Below are positions 51,273 to 59,716 of a stretch of 64,000 nt of DNA, in pieces; positions within the stretch are counted from its first letter, which is position 1; every line of letters begins with the position of its first letter. The stretch is from Nemorincola sp044225795. GTDB taxonomy: Bacteria > Bacteroidota > Bacteroidia > Chitinophagales > Chitinophagaceae. Both the position numbers and the translations under genes were made by a program. The stretch is from the NCBI GenBank assembly GCA_044225795.1, contig JBGAIF010000004.1:62001-126000 (forward strand), read 5' to 3'. The notes beneath the pieces were generated by a model. That model worked only from the letters and a program-made list of their open reading frames with translations, was not told the DNA's origin and did not search any database.

Positions 51273-51296
51273 TTTGGTTTTGCATATCAAATATAC
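51273..51296 (-). repeat. Right arm of the 24-base imperfect inverted repeat
   Basis: TTTGGTTTTGCATATCAAAT plus ATAC. Mismatches to the left arm are at three central positions. The TTTGGTTTTGC core also occurs at 50531-50541. Confidence 0.65.
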
Positions 51297-51427
51297 GACA
51301 TTTCTCCATTATTACCCTCTCCGAGCTGCGGTTTAGCCATGTCGCACCAGGGCAACCATCGAACGCCATAGGGTTCTTAACACTAAACAGGACGCTTGCA
51401 ATGGTCATTGAGCTCCGAAGCCTTGCA

Positions 51428-51582
51428 CCATAATCATCTTATGTTAAGTAGGCACAGGCTCACGCCTCAAACTTGCCTTCGCAGCCTCGCTATCGCTCGC
51501 ACCCTACGCTAAAAAATCGCCATGGAAAATGTGCGATTTTCTTGCCAGCATACCTACTGAACATAAGAAAAAATTATGGAAC
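51428..51582. repeat. Palindromic repeat element A
   Basis: The left arm (51428-51454, CCATAATCATCTTATGTTAA to GGCA) pairs with the right arm (51551-51579) at about 22 of 24 positions outside a short spacer difference. Inside lie AAAATCGC (51513-51520) and GCGATTTT (51533-51540), a further hairpin. Its right arm 51560-51582 matches the right arm of element B (52205-52227) at 20 of 23 positions in direct orientation. The 464 bases between 51243 and 51707 hold no convincing gene apart from a short basic ORF that overlaps the next gene. Confidence 0.68.
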
Positions 51583-51707
51583 AGTTGGCTCGTGGAGCTA
51601 TTGGGCTTAATGTCTGATAATCAATGAGATGAGTTATGAGCAATAAAAATCACTTCCGCAGGAAACGTGCGGATAAAAACAAAACAAAAAGCCGTAAGCC
51701 AATATTG

Positions 51708-51989
51708 TTAGGAAATGTTCTTGCAGAGATGCGCCGTGAGATCGTCAACGACTTTCTCCTTTCTGCCTCTAATGGAGATACCTATCTTAGTAGCAATGTC
51801 GCTCACTAAAATATTCCTTTGTTCTACATCTGATACATTTTCATGCCTCAAACAAAGTTCATAAATGATGTGTTCTAATGTGTCTGATTGGGCTTTTATT
51901 TCAGCTATGAAGTCTATCACTTCACGCCATGTCGGCGTTTCGTTTAGCTTGTTCTGCACCATTTGGTTTGCGGGTGCTGATTGCCGCAT
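51708..51989 (-). CDS. Small hypothetical protein between palindromic repeats A and B
   Basis: 93 residues from the ATG at 51989; helical, charged, soluble (TWREVIDFIAEIKAQSDTLE, then HIIYELCLRHENVSDVEQRN). The same frame is open for another 15 codons upstream and reads NVIRWQELFTILNDR, which looks protein-like, yet contains no ATG. A TACATTTG -7 box at about 52048-52055 (minus) would start transcription near that point, and an overlapping short ORF (ATG at about 52023) ends beside the chosen ATG. So the true N-terminus is unclear: non-ATG start, frameshift, or coupled mini-ORF. Family not recognised. Confidence 0.5.
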   Translation of the reverse strand: MRQSAPANQMVQNKLNETPTWREVIDFIAEIKAQSDTLEHIIYELCLRHENVSDVEQRNILVSDIATKIGISIRGRKEKVVDDLTAHLCKNIS

Positions 51990-52060
51990 CCTGTCATTGA
52001 GAATCGTAAATAATTCCTGCCATCTTATTACATTTTATGTTAGCACTACAAATGTAATAT

Positions 52061-52087
52061 AAAAGCCCCTGAAATATGGGGCTTTTT
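52061..52087. terminator. Hairpin terminator
   Basis: AAAAGCCCC (52061-52069) pairs with GGGGCTTTT (52078-52086) and is followed by T. No plus-strand gene ends just before it, so it may serve a lost or unrecognised transcript, or insulate the minus-strand promoter. Confidence 0.65.
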
Positions 52088-52126
52088 GCATCTATCGAGC
52101 ATTCCTTCCTTCATCGGGTCGCCACC

Positions 52127-52228
52127 CGTTCCATAATTGACGTTATCGTTAAATACTTCGGGGTGTAGTGAAAAACTTACACCCCTCGTATTCAAGCCTT
52201 CGGTAACATAACGCAAAATTATGGAACG
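52127..52228. repeat. Palindromic repeat element B
   Basis: Arms CGTTCCATAATTGACGTTAT (52127-52146) and its near-complement at 52208-52228 pair at 18 positions. Inside is a second hairpin GGGGTGTA...TACACCCC (about 52170-52195). Element B shares arm sequence with element A, 645 bases away in direct orientation; together they bracket the gene at 51708-51989. The 490 bases from 51990 to 52479 otherwise hold only promoter- and operator-like sequence. Confidence 0.68.
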
Positions 52229-52341
52229 AACCAGGATGATCTATCTATAAAGCCTCAAGTCAATCTCTGGCACGGCAATTGTGGGATAATAATGCCGGTT
52301 CCGGTATCTAATGGCTTCCCTGATCACCGGCTATTTTTACA

Positions 52342-52362
52342 AAATTGCACACTGTGCAATTT
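52342..52362. promoter_or_regulatory. 21-base perfect palindrome, possible operator of the 52480 operon
   Basis: AAATTGCACA-C-TGTGCAATTT, ten-base arms. The half-site TGTGCAAT recurs at about 52398. It lies about 120 bases before the secreted-protein gene. An operator is favoured, though a terminator for something upstream is possible. Confidence 0.45.
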
Positions 52363-52479
52363 CATTGCGCGGGTTTCCATTGATTATCAGGCATAAAGTG
52401 TGCAATGGGCAGTGAAAAACAATTTTGCGCAATTTTTTGCGCTCCTACTATATAGCCATAACTATTATCTTTACGAAAA

Positions 52480-52899
52480 ATGAACAAAATGAAACGTTTT
52501 TGCCTTCTTCTTACCCTGTTTTCCGCTTCTTTCCAGCCATCAAGGGCCCAGTGTGTGGTGTATGCCTGCGACAGGACCGGGGCCTGGGGAATGGGATATA
52601 ACCAGCTTGGCCATGAAGCTACTATGCGGGAATGTGAAGAAAGCGCCGCTAAGAAATGTAAAGACAATGGCGGCATGGCCTGCAAAAGCTTTTATAAAAG
52701 CGCCAAAGGTGGCTGGTGTGCCTTTATGGCCGGCAAGACCCAGAATGATCCCAAGGTATATATGGCCATATCTGATAATAATACCACACAGAAGCAGGCA
52801 GAAGATAATGTGAAGAAGAAGTATGTAGCAATGGGCGGCCCCTATCCCGACCAGGTGAAGATCAATAGCTGGTACGTATATACTAAATTAGCTAAATAA
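52480..52899 (+). CDS. Small secreted Cys-rich protein (DUF4189-like)
   Basis: 139 residues: signal peptide (MNKMKRFCLLLTLFSASFQP, cleavage near SRAQ), mature CVVYACDRTGAWGMGYNQLG then MRECEESAAKKCKDNGGMAC and GGWCAFMAGKT. Four or more Cys, a G-A-W-G-x-G-Y core and a K/A-rich helix recall the DUF4189 pattern (a WGxxxY start, AxxxCxxxxG, CxxxxAxxxGxC); assignment tentative. An internal start at 52489 is possible. It is followed nine bases later by the CocE-type hydrolase gene, so the two form an operon. A TATCTTTA -7-like box is close to the start. Confidence 0.7.
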   Translation: MNKMKRFCLLLTLFSASFQPSRAQCVVYACDRTGAWGMGYNQLGHEATMRECEESAAKKCKDNGGMACKSFYKSAKGGWCAFMAGKTQNDPKVYMAISDNNTTQKQAEDNVKKKYVAMGGPYPDQVKINSWYVYTKLAK

Positions 52900-52908
52900 A
52901 TAATTTAT

Positions 52909-54783
52909 ATGAAGCAGGTTTTGCTTATCATTTTGGCATTATGCCCCTTTGTTGCTATCGCTCAGGATCAGTCTGCCGACTCTGCCTGGTTCGTCACACA
53001 TTATACCAAAAGGGAGGTATATATTCCCATGCGCGACGGCACCCGGCTGTTTACGGCCATTTATGAGCCTAAGGCCCCCGGCAGGCATCCCATTCTGATG
53101 AACCGCACTCCCTATTCCATAGCGCCCTACGGTGAGGCTTTCAAAACCTACTGGACCACACCTTATATGGCATATGTGAAGAGTAATTATATCATCGTAT
53201 GCCAGGATGTGCGTGGTAAATTCATGAGCGAAGGCGATTTTATGGACGTTCGCCCCTATTATCCGCATAAAAAAGGGAAGGAGACCGACGAGGCAAGCGA
53301 CACTTACGACGCAGTTGAGTGGTTGCTCCGGAATGTAAGAAACAATAACGGGCGGGTAGGTTTCTGGGGTATTTCCTACCCCGGTTATTATGCCACTATG
53401 GCGGCACTGTCCGGCCACCCGGCTATTCGTGCGGTAAGCCCGCAGGCGCCGGTCACTGAGTGGTTCATCGGCGACGACTTCCATCATAACGGTGCTTTTA
53501 TGGAGATGGATGCCTTTGGTTTTTACAGTAGTTTTGGTAAACCAAGGCCCACACCAACTAAAAACTATTCAACTGGTTATCATACAGATGTAAAGGATAA
53601 TTACAAATTCTATTTAGGCATGGGTGCGCTTAAGAACTTCAATAAGATATTGGGCGATACATTCATTTTCTGGCACCAGATATACGAACATCCCAACTAT
53701 GATAAGTTCTGGCAGGATCGCAATACCCGCAATTTTGTCCAGTACATTCCGCCCCATATCGCTACCCTTGAGGTCGGTGGCCTGTTCGATGCGGAAGACT
53801 GCTTTGGTGCCTGGAACCTGTATAAGTCTATCGAGCGAAAAAGCGGTAACAACAATAAGCTGGTCATGGGACCCTGGAGTCATGGCGGTTGGTCGCGTGG
53901 CAAAGGTCAGTACCTCGGAAACGTACGTTTTAAGACAGCAAACTCCGATATATATCATGAAAAGATAGAAAAGCCCTTCTTCGATTACTACTTACTTGGT
54001 CGTGGCAGCAGCACCGCCATCCCCGAAGCGAGCATATTCTTCTCAGGTGCCAATAAGTGGCGTTCATTTGGTCAGTGGCCACCTGCCGGTGAGCGCGACC
54101 GTGCCATGTATCTCCACAGTGATGGTACGCTGTCCTGGACCCACCCGTTTGAAGATAACACATATAATAAATATACAAGCGACCCTATGAAGCCGGTGCC
54201 CTATACTGAGGATGTACATGCCGGCCGCACTGCGGAATACATGACCGACGACCAGCGTTTTGCCTCACGCAGGCCCGATGTGCTGGTTTACCAGACAGTT
54301 ACATTATCAAAAGACATAACGCTTGCCGGCCCGGTTATAGCCGATCTGTTCACTTCTATCAGCACTACAGATGTAGATTTTGTGGTGAAACTCATAGATG
54401 TATTCCCCGACAATTTCTCTTATACAGACTCAGTTGATGGTCCGGGCAATGGCAAGGCCTACCCCATGGGTGGTTACCAGATGCTTGTTCGTGGTGAGAT
54501 CATGCGTGGGCGTTATCGCAACAGCTTTGAAAAACCTGAAGCATTTTTACCCGGCCAGGTTACAGAAGTGAGATACAAATTGCCCGATGTAGCACACGTA
54601 TTTAAAAAAGGCCATCGTATCATGGTGCAGATTCAGAGTACCTGGTTTCCCCTCGCCGACCGCAACCCGCAGCAATTCGTGGATATATACAAGTCCGATG
54701 ACAATGCGTTCGTTCCCTGCGATATTAAAATATGGGCCGATAAGGAGCATCCCTCCTCCATCATATTGCCTGTATTCAGGTAG
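52909..54783 (+). CDS. CocE/NonD (S15-type) secreted hydrolase
   Basis: 624 residues with a signal peptide (about 1-19, ending AIAQ). The alpha/beta-hydrolase core carries the nucleophile elbow GRVGFWGISYPGYYATMAAL (Ser, about residue 151), the acid VGGLFDAEDCFGAW and the His in MGPWSHGGWSRG. A C-terminal jelly-roll domain (about 440-610; PDVLVYQTVTLSKDITLAGP to HRIMVQIQSTWFPLADRNPQ) is typical. Cleaves ester or amide bonds; members act on cocaine esters, glutaryl-cephalosporins or X-Pro dipeptides. Substrate here unknown; periplasmic or extracellular. Shares a terminator with the converging ABC-F gene. Confidence 0.92.
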   Translation: MKQVLLIILALCPFVAIAQDQSADSAWFVTHYTKREVYIPMRDGTRLFTAIYEPKAPGRHPILMNRTPYSIAPYGEAFKTYWTTPYMAYVKSNYIIVCQDVRGKFMSEGDFMDVRPYYPHKKGKETDEASDTYDAVEWLLRNVRNNNGRVGFWGISYPGYYATMAALSGHPAIRAVSPQAPVTEWFIGDDFHHNGAFMEMDAFGFYSSFGKPRPTPTKNYSTGYHTDVKDNYKFYLGMGALKNFNKILGDTFIFWHQIYEHPNYDKFWQDRNTRNFVQYIPPHIATLEVGGLFDAEDCFGAWNLYKSIERKSGNNNKLVMGPWSHGGWSRGKGQYLGNVRFKTANSDIYHEKIEKPFFDYYLLGRGSSTAIPEASIFFSGANKWRSFGQWPPAGERDRAMYLHSDGTLSWTHPFEDNTYNKYTSDPMKPVPYTEDVHAGRTAEYMTDDQRFASRRPDVLVYQTVTLSKDITLAGPVIADLFTSISTTDVDFVVKLIDVFPDNFSYTDSVDGPGNGKAYPMGGYQMLVRGEIMRGRYRNSFEKPEAFLPGQVTEVRYKLPDVAHVFKKGHRIMVQIQSTWFPLADRNPQQFVDIYKSDDNAFVPCDIKIWADKEHPSSIILPVFR

Positions 54784-54799
54784 AAATATATGATACAAA

Positions 54800-54834
54800 A
54801 AAGCTCATTGGATATCTCCAATGAGCTTTAATTT
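54800..54834. terminator. Perfect 13-base-pair bidirectional terminator
   Basis: AAAGCTCATTGGA-TATC-TCCAATGAGCTTT followed by AATTT. Between the hydrolase gene and the converging ABC-F gene. Confidence 0.9.
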
Positions 54835-54850
54835 ATTCATTTTCAGTAGA

Positions 54851-56482
54851 TTATGCCATTACAGCACCATACATTTCCGCCTTCAATGCCTTCACCCTGT
54901 CATTGGTCACATATTCATCAAAGCTCATTTCACGGTCTATTAATCCGCTTGGTGTTATTTCCAGTACACGGTCAGCGACAGTATTTGCCAGTTCGTGGTC
55001 GCGGGTGGTGAAGAGGATAGTACCCTTAAAGTCCTTCATACCGTTGTTCAACGCAGTGATACTTTCCAGGTCCAGGTGATTGGTCGGTTCGTCCATCAGC
55101 AGCAGGTTGCCCTTGAGCATCATCATGCGGCTGAGCATACAGCGCACTTTCTCGCCTCCGCTTAATACGGTAGATTTCTTTAATGTTTCATCTCCGGAGA
55201 AAAGCATACGGCCCAGGAAGCCACGGATGAACGTCTCATCTTTTTCCTCAGAGAACTGTCTCAACCAGTCAATGAGGTTGTTATCATCATCCTTGAAATA
55301 GGAAGAGTTATCAGATGGCAGGTAGGTAGGCGTCACGGTCACACCCCATTTATAGAAGCCGTCGTGAGATTTATCTTCTCCTGCAAGTATTTCATAAAAT
55401 GATTTGGTAGCCAATGAGTTAGATGATAAAACAGCGACCTTTTGTCCGCGCTTCAGATCGAAGGAGATATCCTTGAAAAGCACCTCACCATTGAGAGATT
55501 TTCCCAGGTTCTTTACTTCCAGTATCTGGTCACCGGCCTCGCGCACCTGGTTGTTAAAGAGTATGGCCGGGTACTTACGGTTAGAGGGGCGCATATCCTC
55601 CAGTTTGATCTTATCGAGCGCTTTCTTTCGGCTCGTGGCCTGCTTAGACTTAGATGCATTTGCAGAGAATCGGGCAATGAACTCCTTCAGTTCGGCTATT
55701 TTGTCCTCGGCTTTCTTATTCTGGTCGCTGCGTTGCTTTATGAGAAGCTGGCTGCTTTCGTACCAGAACGTATAGTTACCGGTAAATATATTGATCTTTC
55801 CAAAATCTATATCAGCAATATGTGTACATACAGTATCGAGGAAGTGACGGTCGTGCGAAACTACCAATACGATCTTATCATAATCGGCCAGGAAGTTTTC
55901 AAGCCAGGTTATGGTCTCCAGGTCCAGGTCATTGGTAGGTTCGTCAAGCAACAGTATGTCGGGGCTGCCGAACAGAGCCTGGGCAAGCAATACCCTCACC
56001 TTCTGGTTACCATCCAGCTCTTTCATCAATTTCCCATGAAACTCTTCTTTGATACCCAGGTTGCTCAGCAAAGTAGCGGCATCGCTCTCCGCATTCCATC
56101 CATCCATCTCTGCGAACAGGGCTTCCAGTTCACCTGCCTTTATGCCATCGTCTTCAGTAAAGTCTTCTTTTGCATATATGGCATCCTTTGCCTTCATCAC
56201 TTCGTACAGCGTACTGTTTCCACGGATAACGGTATCAAGTACGGTCACCTCATCAAATTCGTAGTGGTTCTGCTTCAGCACACTCATCCTCGCACCCTTG
56301 GTAATATCCACTTTTCCGGTAGTAGGATCTATCTCCCCGGAGACTATCTTCATAAAGGTGGACTTTCCGGCACCGTTGGCACCGATAATTCCATAACAAT
56401 TACCCTCCGTAAACTTAATATTTACGTCTTCAAACAACACCCGCTTGCCGTAGCGCAGCGATAAATTATTAACTGTGATCAC
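54851..56482 (-). CDS. ybiT: ABC-F ATPase, YbiT-like (GTG start)
   Basis: 543 residues: two ABC domains joined by a helical linker. Domain 1 Walker A IIGANGAGKSTFMKIV, signature region GNQKVRVLLAQALF and Walker B DILLLDEPTNDLD; linker KELKEFIARFSANASKSKQA; domain 2 with PAILFNNQVREAG, LSGGEKVRCMLSRMMMLK and LLLMDEPTNHLD. The GAMMA/TGARMSVLKQNHYEFDEV order matches the YbiT group of ribosome-associated ABC-F proteins, which relieve or control stalled translation. The start is GTG at 56482 (read MITVNNLSLRYGKRVLF); a longer ORF reading from 56560 would begin upstream of the -7 box TACCTTTG (56511-56504). Confidence 0.9.
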   Translation of the reverse strand: MITVNNLSLRYGKRVLFEDVNIKFTEGNCYGIIGANGAGKSTFMKIVSGEIDPTTGKVDITKGARMSVLKQNHYEFDEVTVLDTVIRGNSTLYEVMKAKDAIYAKEDFTEDDGIKAGELEALFAEMDGWNAESDAATLLSNLGIKEEFHGKLMKELDGNQKVRVLLAQALFGSPDILLLDEPTNDLDLETITWLENFLADYDKIVLVVSHDRHFLDTVCTHIADIDFGKINIFTGNYTFWYESSQLLIKQRSDQNKKAEDKIAELKEFIARFSANASKSKQATSRKKALDKIKLEDMRPSNRKYPAILFNNQVREAGDQILEVKNLGKSLNGEVLFKDISFDLKRGQKVAVLSSNSLATKSFYEILAGEDKSHDGFYKWGVTVTPTYLPSDNSSYFKDDDNNLIDWLRQFSEEKDETFIRGFLGRMLFSGDETLKKSTVLSGGEKVRCMLSRMMMLKGNLLLMDEPTNHLDLESITALNNGMKDFKGTILFTTRDHELANTVADRVLEITPSGLIDREMSFDEYVTNDRVKALKAEMYGAVMA

Positions 56483-56503
56483 GTGTACTTTTTTTAAGAG
56501 GTG

Positions 56504-56536
56504 CAAAGGTACGAATAAGTAATGGCAATATTTCAA
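56504..56536 (-). promoter_or_regulatory. Promoter of the ABC-F gene
   Basis: On the minus strand TTG (56536-56534), 22 bases, TACCTTTG (56511-56504), then a 16-20 base leader to the GTG start at 56482. Confidence 0.5.
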
Positions 56537-56668
56537 AATCTGTATGTGCTGCCCGCACAAAATCTGTTAAGTATTTCTTACGTTTCCTTCATTATCAATG
56601 AGTTTGTTTCAGTAACATTGTTTAGTATTTTCAATAGCAAGAAGTAATTAGCAAATCTTCACCTCAGG

Positions 56669-59600
56669 ATGAACAGTTTCATGATATTCATTCGTTCCTT
56701 AATTCTCTTTGTGGCGATATTCTTTATGTCTATCGGATCTTCAAACAGGTCTATAGCGCAAAATGGGATGACACCAGAGGACCGAATGAAAATGTATAAT
56801 GTAATGGCGAAGGACCTGCTTGACGAATTTAAATATGATTCAGCGATCCTGCTGGTCAATATGGCCCTCAAGGAACAGGAGAATGCACTATCCTACTGTT
56901 ATCTATGTCATATTTACGGCATGCAGAAGGATTGGGAGCAATCTGCATTATATGGAGAAAAATCTATGGAAATGGATCCTGGTATATTACCTCTGTATCC
57001 GGACCTTTTCTTTTCTTATCTCAATTCCCGGAAATGGGACAAAGCACTAAGTGTTGCTGAAAAAGCAAAAATTGCCAACCCGGACATGAACATAGATATG
57101 CATGTCATCGAAATTGAAGCAGCTAAAAAGAATGACACACGGTCGGAAATAATTACATGGCTACTCATTACAGCAATTGCTGCAGCATTCGCAGTTCCTA
57201 TTATTAACAGATCAAAAAGAAAAAGAAATTATTTCACCACCAGGAGTAATGTGAGATTTAGCGAAATACTGCTAATAAGCATGGCAGTAAGTTGTGTCCT
57301 GTATATGGTGTTTTATGCGCTATCGAAAAAAATTTGGTCAATAAATCCTCCGGTTGACGCATCCAAACTTACTTCAATCATGTGCGTGTCAATATATGAA
57401 CGGGACGGAATTGAAAAATATGTTCTCTTTATCATGATGTTCCTGAATCTGGGCCTGACCTTATGGATAACGGATGTATTACGGAAATACCGAACAAGCA
57501 GGCTTATATACATCACGACATACTTGCTGCTGTTTTGTATGGCAGCCATATATATATTGTTGATCGGGTTCTACCCTCCAATCTCGCCAAAGTCGCACGA
57601 TGACCTGTTTATAGTAGTGCTGACTACAGGGCTTATATGCATTATTACCTATTGCGCATACATTATCCGTCCATGGTTGGCATTACTTATTCTGCTTCCC
57701 ATTACAGCTTATGCTGCATTACTTCCTTTTTGCAACGCAAGTGCAATAGATCTTCTTTTCATTTTCGGGCCTGCTTTGCGATTAATTCATGGCTTCAAAG
57801 TATCGGAAACATATTTCCAATATGATCTTCTGCTTTCTTACCTCGCCGCAGTGTGGATGAAACTGAATTTTTCACTTGCATCCTACAATTATCTTAGCTA
57901 TGTCTCCTATTTCTTTCTGTTTGCCGGATCATATTTTTTTGGTGAGCGATTCTTTAAGACAAAAGGGCTAAGCATTTTTTTGATTATAGCATTGATTATT
58001 GTAAGAAGATATGGACAGGGCGACGACGAAATCTCCGTATTTCAAGTGTCTCCTATCAGACTGGATCTATGGATCATAATGCTACTGATCGTAAATAAAT
58101 ATGGTATCAGGCACTGGCTTGCCGGGGCTTTTCTCGGATCTATGATCTTATTCCACAGAAACCTTGGGGTGATCTATACCATATGCTATTTCGGTTTTAC
58201 ATCAGCACTTTTTATAGTAGATATCATTGATGCCGGAAAAACGAGTATTTTGAACATGACGAGGCTCCGCGACCTCTTATTGGCTCATATCCGCCTGAAT
58301 ATTGTCAACGCTATAATCATAGTGTTCTCTGTAGCGCTATGTTATGTCTTATTTCACGAGTTTTTCTCTACCAGTGTACTAGTATATAACAAGTTTGGTC
58401 TTGGAATGTTACCGATCTATATTAAGTCTTTCTACTGGTATATGCCAATTATTGTGGGCTGCGCCGGTGCATTGTTATTTTTCTACAAAAGAAAACTGGG
58501 CACCCGATATTTTAATATTGGTCTACTTATACTTTTCCTCACAATCGGTAACTCAATCTATTTTTTCGGAAGAAGTCATGAAAACAATATTCTGAATATT
58601 TCTGCTATACTACTACTTATTTTATTCCTTGTATTCGACATAATCATATCACTGTCCAAACGCAAGCATAACTCAGAGCAACAGAAATTTCATCTTGTCT
58701 TAAAAGAAAATTATCTTTTGTTACTTCCTTTTTTGTTTGTGCTGTTTACCGGATACATTTATGCAGACCGTATCAGCACAAAGATATCAGCACAATATGG
58801 TAATTTATCTGAAGGACGTTTATACCGCAATACGCTGACCCTTGAAAATGTCGATACCCTGGAAATAAAACAACTTACAAATCATAGTGATAAAGTTTAT
58901 TTCCTGGATATCTATGGCGATGTATATGATTATTACTATGGAGGTTATACACCTGTCGGATATTTTAGTCCCAGTATTGCCTATATCTACAGAACAGACT
59001 TTATAAGAGATATGCAGCATCTGCTCGATAGCGGGTACTATATTGTAACATCCGCTGCAGCGTTAAATACCAACCGGGAATACCTGACCTCACTTAACTA
59101 CAACAAGGTGATACAAAATGGCGATAACAACCTTGTCATATACAGAAATGATCCTGTAAAGCTTTTATTGCCAAGGGAAAAAGAAAGCTCGTTGCACGTT
59201 GGGTTATTACCTCCTCTTGGCCATATCGGTGTTGATCTGCATGCAGTAAGATTCGGCGAAGAATTCACTCTTGAACTGATACTAAAACCACAGGGGATAC
59301 AAGTTGAGAATGCCACAGTGCTAAACAACGTAACAAAATATGATTTCGGGTATGCAGGGATGACCTTTCAGAACTTCGGTAATGTGCAAGATAGCTATCT
59401 GTTTAGCTGTGGGGTTGGTATGGCTCAAATGGCCAAGAACATCTTCAAACTGGAAAATGGCAAGTGGAGCTATATTACCATACTTGCAGGCAAGAAAGAA
59501 TTGAAAACATACATAAACGGACTAATGGTAGCTTCTACCCCTACTGATGGTATGACCTACCTGAATAGTGACCTACCATTACTTATAGGAAACAGTGTAA

Positions 59601-59716
59601 ACCGGCTTCGACCTTTCAACGGGCTGATAAAGGAAGTAAAAATCACAAACGGATTGAAGACAGAGGAGGAAATAAGAGCAATCGCACGAGCACTGGCTAT
59701 TGCGTTGCCAATTTAA
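56669..59716 (+). CDS. TPR - polytopic membrane - LamG fusion protein, unknown
   Basis: 1015 residues. A signal sequence (about 1-30) leads to TPR-like helices (35-150; AILLVNMALKEQENALSYCY, QSALYGEKSMEMDPG, KALSVAEKAKIANPDM). About 13-15 membrane helices follow (about 158-740; e.g. YILLIGFYPPISPKSHD, YMPIIVGCAGALLFFY), with LHEFF/FFGR loops, in a layout like GT-C glycosyltransferases or O-antigen-type ligases, though no catalytic motif is certain. The C-terminal part (about 862-1005) is a LamG/concanavalin-like domain (FTLELILKPQG, NGKWSYITILAG, LKTYINGLMVAS, FNGLIKEVKITNG). I know no family with this order. The last four bases overlap the converging ftsE stop. Confidence 0.85.
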   Translation: MNSFMIFIRSLILFVAIFFMSIGSSNRSIAQNGMTPEDRMKMYNVMAKDLLDEFKYDSAILLVNMALKEQENALSYCYLCHIYGMQKDWEQSALYGEKSMEMDPGILPLYPDLFFSYLNSRKWDKALSVAEKAKIANPDMNIDMHVIEIEAAKKNDTRSEIITWLLITAIAAAFAVPIINRSKRKRNYFTTRSNVRFSEILLISMAVSCVLYMVFYALSKKIWSINPPVDASKLTSIMCVSIYERDGIEKYVLFIMMFLNLGLTLWITDVLRKYRTSRLIYITTYLLLFCMAAIYILLIGFYPPISPKSHDDLFIVVLTTGLICIITYCAYIIRPWLALLILLPITAYAALLPFCNASAIDLLFIFGPALRLIHGFKVSETYFQYDLLLSYLAAVWMKLNFSLASYNYLSYVSYFFLFAGSYFFGERFFKTKGLSIFLIIALIIVRRYGQGDDEISVFQVSPIRLDLWIIMLLIVNKYGIRHWLAGAFLGSMILFHRNLGVIYTICYFGFTSALFIVDIIDAGKTSILNMTRLRDLLLAHIRLNIVNAIIIVFSVALCYVLFHEFFSTSVLVYNKFGLGMLPIYIKSFYWYMPIIVGCAGALLFFYKRKLGTRYFNIGLLILFLTIGNSIYFFGRSHENNILNISAILLLILFLVFDIIISLSKRKHNSEQQKFHLVLKENYLLLLPFLFVLFTGYIYADRISTKISAQYGNLSEGRLYRNTLTLENVDTLEIKQLTNHSDKVYFLDIYGDVYDYYYGGYTPVGYFSPSIAYIYRTDFIRDMQHLLDSGYYIVTSAAALNTNREYLTSLNYNKVIQNGDNNLVIYRNDPVKLLLPREKESSLHVGLLPPLGHIGVDLHAVRFGEEFTLELILKPQGIQVENATVLNNVTKYDFGYAGMTFQNFGNVQDSYLFSCGVGMAQMAKNIFKLENGKWSYITILAGKKELKTYINGLMVASTPTDGMTYLNSDLPLLIGNSVNRLRPFNGLIKEVKITNGLKTEEEIRAIARALAIALPI

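Noticed and set aside
51636..51809. 57-residue basic plus-strand ORF (MSNKNHFRRKRADKNKTKSR...)
   Set aside because: It overlaps the minus-strand gene by about 100 bases, and its second half is antisense to it. No support for translation beyond an ATG.
51428..52228. Repeat elements A and B as integron attC sites
   Set aside because: attC sites read RYYYAAC on the left and GTTRRRY on the right of one strand. Here the GTT-containing arm is on the left and the AAC arm on the right, and no integrase gene is in the window.
46000..52480. Prophage or insertion element
   Set aside because: No integrase, transposase, capsid, terminase or lysis gene is visible, and no target duplications were found at the edges by eye.
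55442..56464. 340-residue plus-strand ORF opposite the ABC-F gene
   Set aside because: It is antisense to a gene with clear Walker, signature and linker motifs, and its own translation shows no domain.
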